From the NCBI GenBank assembly GCA_031367325.1, contig JANLPQ010000084.1, forward strand, positions 1 to 64,000: a stretch of DNA of 64,000 bases. Reading direction: 5' to 3'. The notes beneath the pieces are model-generated. The model did no database searches, had not been told where the DNA came from, and saw nothing but the letters and a program-made list of their open reading frames with translations. The number at the start of each line of letters is the position of its first letter. Positions within the stretch are counted from its first letter, which is position 1. This DNA comes from JAAFIP01 sp031367325 (GTDB lineage: Bacteria; Pseudomonadota; Gammaproteobacteria; Burkholderiales; Burkholderiaceae_C). Positions 61,581 to 64,000 of the stretch are shown here, piece after piece. Made by a program: the position numbers and the translations under genes.

Positions 61581-62813
61581 CTACATGCCCATGTCAAAGT
61601 CAAACATATCCGCTGCCATGTCGCCCAGTGCATCCGTCTCATTCTTGCGGGCGGCGTCGGTCAAGGTGTCTAGCGCAATGCGTGTTTTCAGGTTGACAGC
61701 CTCAATTTGCATGCGCCGCGTAGCCACCATGGCAAACGGCCAGTACAGGCCTGCGGTGATCAAAATCAAACCATAGTTTTTAAGCTGCAGCCCCATGTAG
61801 CTGCCCGCGCTGAGCTCGCTTTTAAAACGCACATGGCTGTTGCCTGTGCGTGACCAGACTAAGTTTTGCATGTGGGTACTAAAGTAGGCGCGCGGCAAAA
61901 TATTTATACACACGACGAAGGCAAAAAGCAAAGCCATTGCAAGTAAAAAACCTGTTAAGAATCCCGCTCCGCCCCAGCCCCTGCTGAAAAACCCAGGGAT
62001 TAACATAAGGACTGCTCCAGCAAAAATAGCCACTATCAGCAATGCCATAAACAGTGTTTTCAACGCCACTTTGTACATGTCGATAAAGCCACTGCGAAAC
62101 TCCATGCGCAGCGGGCCCCAAGCCGAATGGCTGACCTGAAAGCGTTTAATGAGCCATAGAAAATACGGCAAAGTCACTACAAATAAAATCATGCCCAAAC
62201 CTACCGCGCTGCCCCACAGATCTCGGTCTGTGCCTTTGAGTGGCGACTCGCTGCCTTTGTAGCCTGCCAATACCAGCGGCACGATCAGCAATAAATTAGG
62301 CGGCATCACGGCCCAATACACTTGGCCTAAACTGCTGGGCTTTAAATGCATGCGAATGCCGCGCCAGCTGGTGTTAGCCAAGCGAAATTTGAGCGATGCG
62401 CGGTACAGCACTGGCCAAACGATGACAAACGCTAAAGCCGCTGCCAGGCCAGCCCACAGCGAAAACTGCGAAGCCAGCGTGTAAACGCCAAAAAACGCAG
62501 CAGCTATCAGCGTGCCGCGTAACATTTTGGACGGCTGGCCATGAAAATCCATCGCATCGCCATCAATGCGCGTGTTGCCATAAAAATACTTGAGCTTGCG
62601 CACCTTGGCCCAGGGTATGTAGATGCCTACCGTGAGCAAGATCAGCAACAAATTGACAATCCAAATCCGAAAATACTCGCTGCCCGAGCCACTAAATTCG
62701 ATGGGGTAAGTTTGCGCAGAGGCCAAAGGTGATGGGGCGCTGAGTGCGCTGTTGCCTTGCCGCATGGAGCTTGCTGGGTGATTATTGGCTGTTCCGCCAA
62801 ATGTATATGCCAT
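61581..62813 (-). CDS. YjgN/DUF898 family membrane protein
   Basis: 410 residues from ATG at 62811-62813, which has AGGGGGC upstream. Several membrane helices and the repeated DUF898 pattern (FRIWIVNLLLILLTVGIYIP then AKVRKLKYFYGNTRIDG; MGLQLKNYGLILITAGLYWP then MVATRRMQIEAV). Function unknown; it is encoded with an M48 protease. Confidence 0.9.
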   Translation of the reverse strand: MAYTFGGTANNHPASSMRQGNSALSAPSPLASAQTYPIEFSGSGSEYFRIWIVNLLLILLTVGIYIPWAKVRKLKYFYGNTRIDGDAMDFHGQPSKMLRGTLIAAAFFGVYTLASQFSLWAGLAAALAFVIVWPVLYRASLKFRLANTSWRGIRMHLKPSSLGQVYWAVMPPNLLLIVPLVLAGYKGSESPLKGTDRDLWGSAVGLGMILFVVTLPYFLWLIKRFQVSHSAWGPLRMEFRSGFIDMYKVALKTLFMALLIVAIFAGAVLMLIPGFFSRGWGGAGFLTGFLLAMALLFAFVVCINILPRAYFSTHMQNLVWSRTGNSHVRFKSELSAGSYMGLQLKNYGLILITAGLYWPFAMVATRRMQIEAVNLKTRIALDTLTDAARKNETDALGDMAADMFDFDMGM

Positions 62814-62945
62814 TGTGCTTTGCCCCCTGCAGTGCAATGTGTAATCAGTTGTACTTATATTATCACCGACTAAAGTACCATCTGGTGGGATAGCTTTGCT
62901 CTAAAATCGTGTTGAACCTCACATAAATTTAATAAGATTTTCAAC

Positions 62946-63560
62946 ATGAAATTGATCGGCGCAGTCACCAGCCCTTACGTACGCAAGGTGCGCATTGTGA
63001 TGGCAGAAAAAAAACTTGATTTTCAGTTCATCACCGAAGATGTGTGGGCTGCCGACAGCACCATCTCGCAGTCCAACCCGCTGGGCAAAGTGCCTTGCTT
63101 GGTGATGGAGGGCGGCGAGGCGCTGTTTGACTCGCGGGTGATTGTGGAATATATCGACACTTTATCGCCTGTGGGCAAGCTGATTCCCACCGTGGGCCGC
63201 GAGCGTGCCGAGGTAAAAACCTGGGAGGCGCTCGCCGACGGTATTTTGGACGCCGCTATTTTGGCGCGCCTGGAAGCTACCTGGCCTGGCCGCACGGCAG
63301 AGCAGCGTAGCAGTGCATGGATTGAGCGGCAAATGGGCAAGATTGACTTGAGCCTGAAGGCGGTGAGCCAAGGTTTGGGTGAGAAAGCGTATTGCGCGGG
63401 CGTGTACTTCAGCTTGGCCGACATTGCAGTGGGCTGCGTGCTGGGTTATTTAGACTTTCGCTTTCCGCAAATTAACTGGCGTGCAGACTACCCCAATTTG
63501 GCTAAGCTGAACGACAAGCTGGCGGTGCGCTCTAGCTTTGTGGATACCAGGCCGGCTTAA
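62946..63560 (+). CDS. Glutathione S-transferase family protein
   Basis: 204 residues. Thioredoxin-like N-terminal domain (MKLIGAVTSPYVRKVRIVMA, NPLGKVPCLVMEGGEALFDS) and an all-helical C-terminal domain (YFSLADIAVGCVLGYLDFRF). The active-site position is Ser9 in TSPYVRKVR. Substrate unknown. Confidence 0.92.
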   Translation: MKLIGAVTSPYVRKVRIVMAEKKLDFQFITEDVWAADSTISQSNPLGKVPCLVMEGGEALFDSRVIVEYIDTLSPVGKLIPTVGRERAEVKTWEALADGILDAAILARLEATWPGRTAEQRSSAWIERQMGKIDLSLKAVSQGLGEKAYCAGVYFSLADIAVGCVLGYLDFRFPQINWRADYPNLAKLNDKLAVRSSFVDTRPA

Positions 63561-63576
63561 CCGCAGCCTCTAAATG

Positions 63577-63622
63577 CTACTGATTTTGTAGCTAGTTGAG
63601 TAGTATCTGTGGGTTGAAACGC
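63577..63622 (+). repeat. REP-like AATAGCTG unit, degenerate copy 14
   Basis: CTACTGATTTTGTAGCTAGT, TGAGTAGTATCTGTGGGTTG. Core substitutions (TAGCTAGTTGAGTAG) show decay. It is 16 bp after the GST gene. Confidence 0.6.
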
Positions 63623-63770
63623 TTATTCGTCTTAGAGAAACGACTTGAGTGCGTGTGCTGGGTAGTTGCGCCATCGTGCGAGATGGAGAGTTAGTCGCTT
63701 GGCTTCGCGTGCGCTTCGGTGTGCTTGGTCGTTTGGTTAGCTTGCGCGTCGATAAGGTGGTCGCTTGGCT

Positions 63771-63955
63771 AAGCGTATCTCCGGAGAGCTGGACTCGAGC
63801 CGGGTATCTCGCTGTAAAAATATTCCGCAAACACGCGCGAACCGAGGTTTTAGGTGCGCTAGCTTGAACAACGCGCGCCTTGCTGCATATTTTTCATCGA
63901 GACGGACCCGACTCGTCACATTGTGCTTTGCTTGGTTTGAACAGCCCGTGTTTCG
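63771..63955 (+). repeat. CTCGAG-type modular repeat, long form, copy 3
   Basis: AAGCGTATCTCCGGAGAGCT, GGACTCGAGCCGGGTATCTC, AAAAATATTCCGCAAACACG, then AACAACGCGCGCCTTGCTGC, ATTTTTCATCGAGACGGACC and CGACTCGTCACATTGTGC. It ends with ACAGCCCGTG, and the ACAGCCCG end is repeated at 63988. The preceding 63640-63770 has degenerate repeats of GCTTGGCTTCGCGTGCGC. No gene is evident in 63561-64000. Confidence 0.75.
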
Positions 63956-64000
63956 GTTATGGGTTTGATGAGGCTAGGTTTTTTGAACAGCCCGCGATTC

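Overview
The window reads as a chromosomal segment of a Burkholderiales bacterium, most likely Comamonadaceae (Rhodoferax/Polaromonas-like; genus not resolvable from sequence alone). Reasons: a MetH that begins at its pterin domain, SecDF-YajC beside PurB, DprA-LysM-Def-Fmt in one block, HprK next to PtsN, a YaeQ protein and a DUF1631 protein. Most of the 64 kb is housekeeping chromosome. There are no rRNA or tRNA genes, no intact insertion sequence, no phage and no CRISPR array.

Layout. 0-2 kb: tail of a lipid-related cluster (partial membrane protein, DUF3833 lipoprotein, SDR, NTF2-like protein). 2.6-8.3 kb: yaeQ, purB, yajC-secD-secF. 8.3-11.1 kb: a DUF1631 protein. 12-19.4 kb: dprA, a LysM protein, def, fmt, azlC-azlD and an FMN-binding glutamate-synthase-like protein. 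20-22.5 kb: marR, recA, recX. 23-28.2 kb: hprK, ptsN, a LysR regulator, a GlcD-type oxidase and a stand-alone cyclic-nucleotide-binding protein. 28.2-34.8 kb: methionine block, with metH behind an SAH riboswitch, a cation/proton antiporter, then metX-metW behind a SAM-II riboswitch with an attenuator. 34.8-36.8 kb: rhodanese plus chrA with a structured leader. 37.3-49.7 kb: an accessory oxidase operon (Tat-type multicopper oxidase, SCO-like copper chaperone, 2054-residue RTX haem peroxidase, dedicated type I secretion ABC and adaptor) facing a small membrane protein. 50-56.8 kb: LysR regulator, small membrane protein, CarF-type plasmalogen desaturase, mnmE, phytase-like esterase, proC. 57.3-63.6 kb: SDR, lptC-kdsC-kdsD, M48 peptidase, DUF898 membrane protein, GST.

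The most unusual content is between and inside the genes. Intergenic gaps are packed with several families of structured repeats: (1) a REP-like unit of about 65 bp centred on AATAGCTGCTTGAGCAG (14 copies); (2) paired long hairpins whose arms differ between copies yet stay complementary, around an invariant purine-rich internal loop (four composite loci, eight hairpins); (3) a modular tag containing CTCGAG in long, short and hybrid forms (8 copies); (4) a 195-bp multi-stem element (2 copies); (5) a 3'-UTR motif TTGAAGATTAAT, always in the gene's sense orientation just after the stop codon (5 genes). The REP unit and a separate CCCCC/GGGGG palindrome also lie in frame inside fmt, metH, azlC, metX and an SDR gene, lengthening essential enzymes in the manner of Rickettsia palindromic elements.

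The hairpin family and the oxidase/peroxidase secretion operon are the two best candidates for undescribed biology. Functions are assigned from motifs and recognised family patterns; no database search was run.
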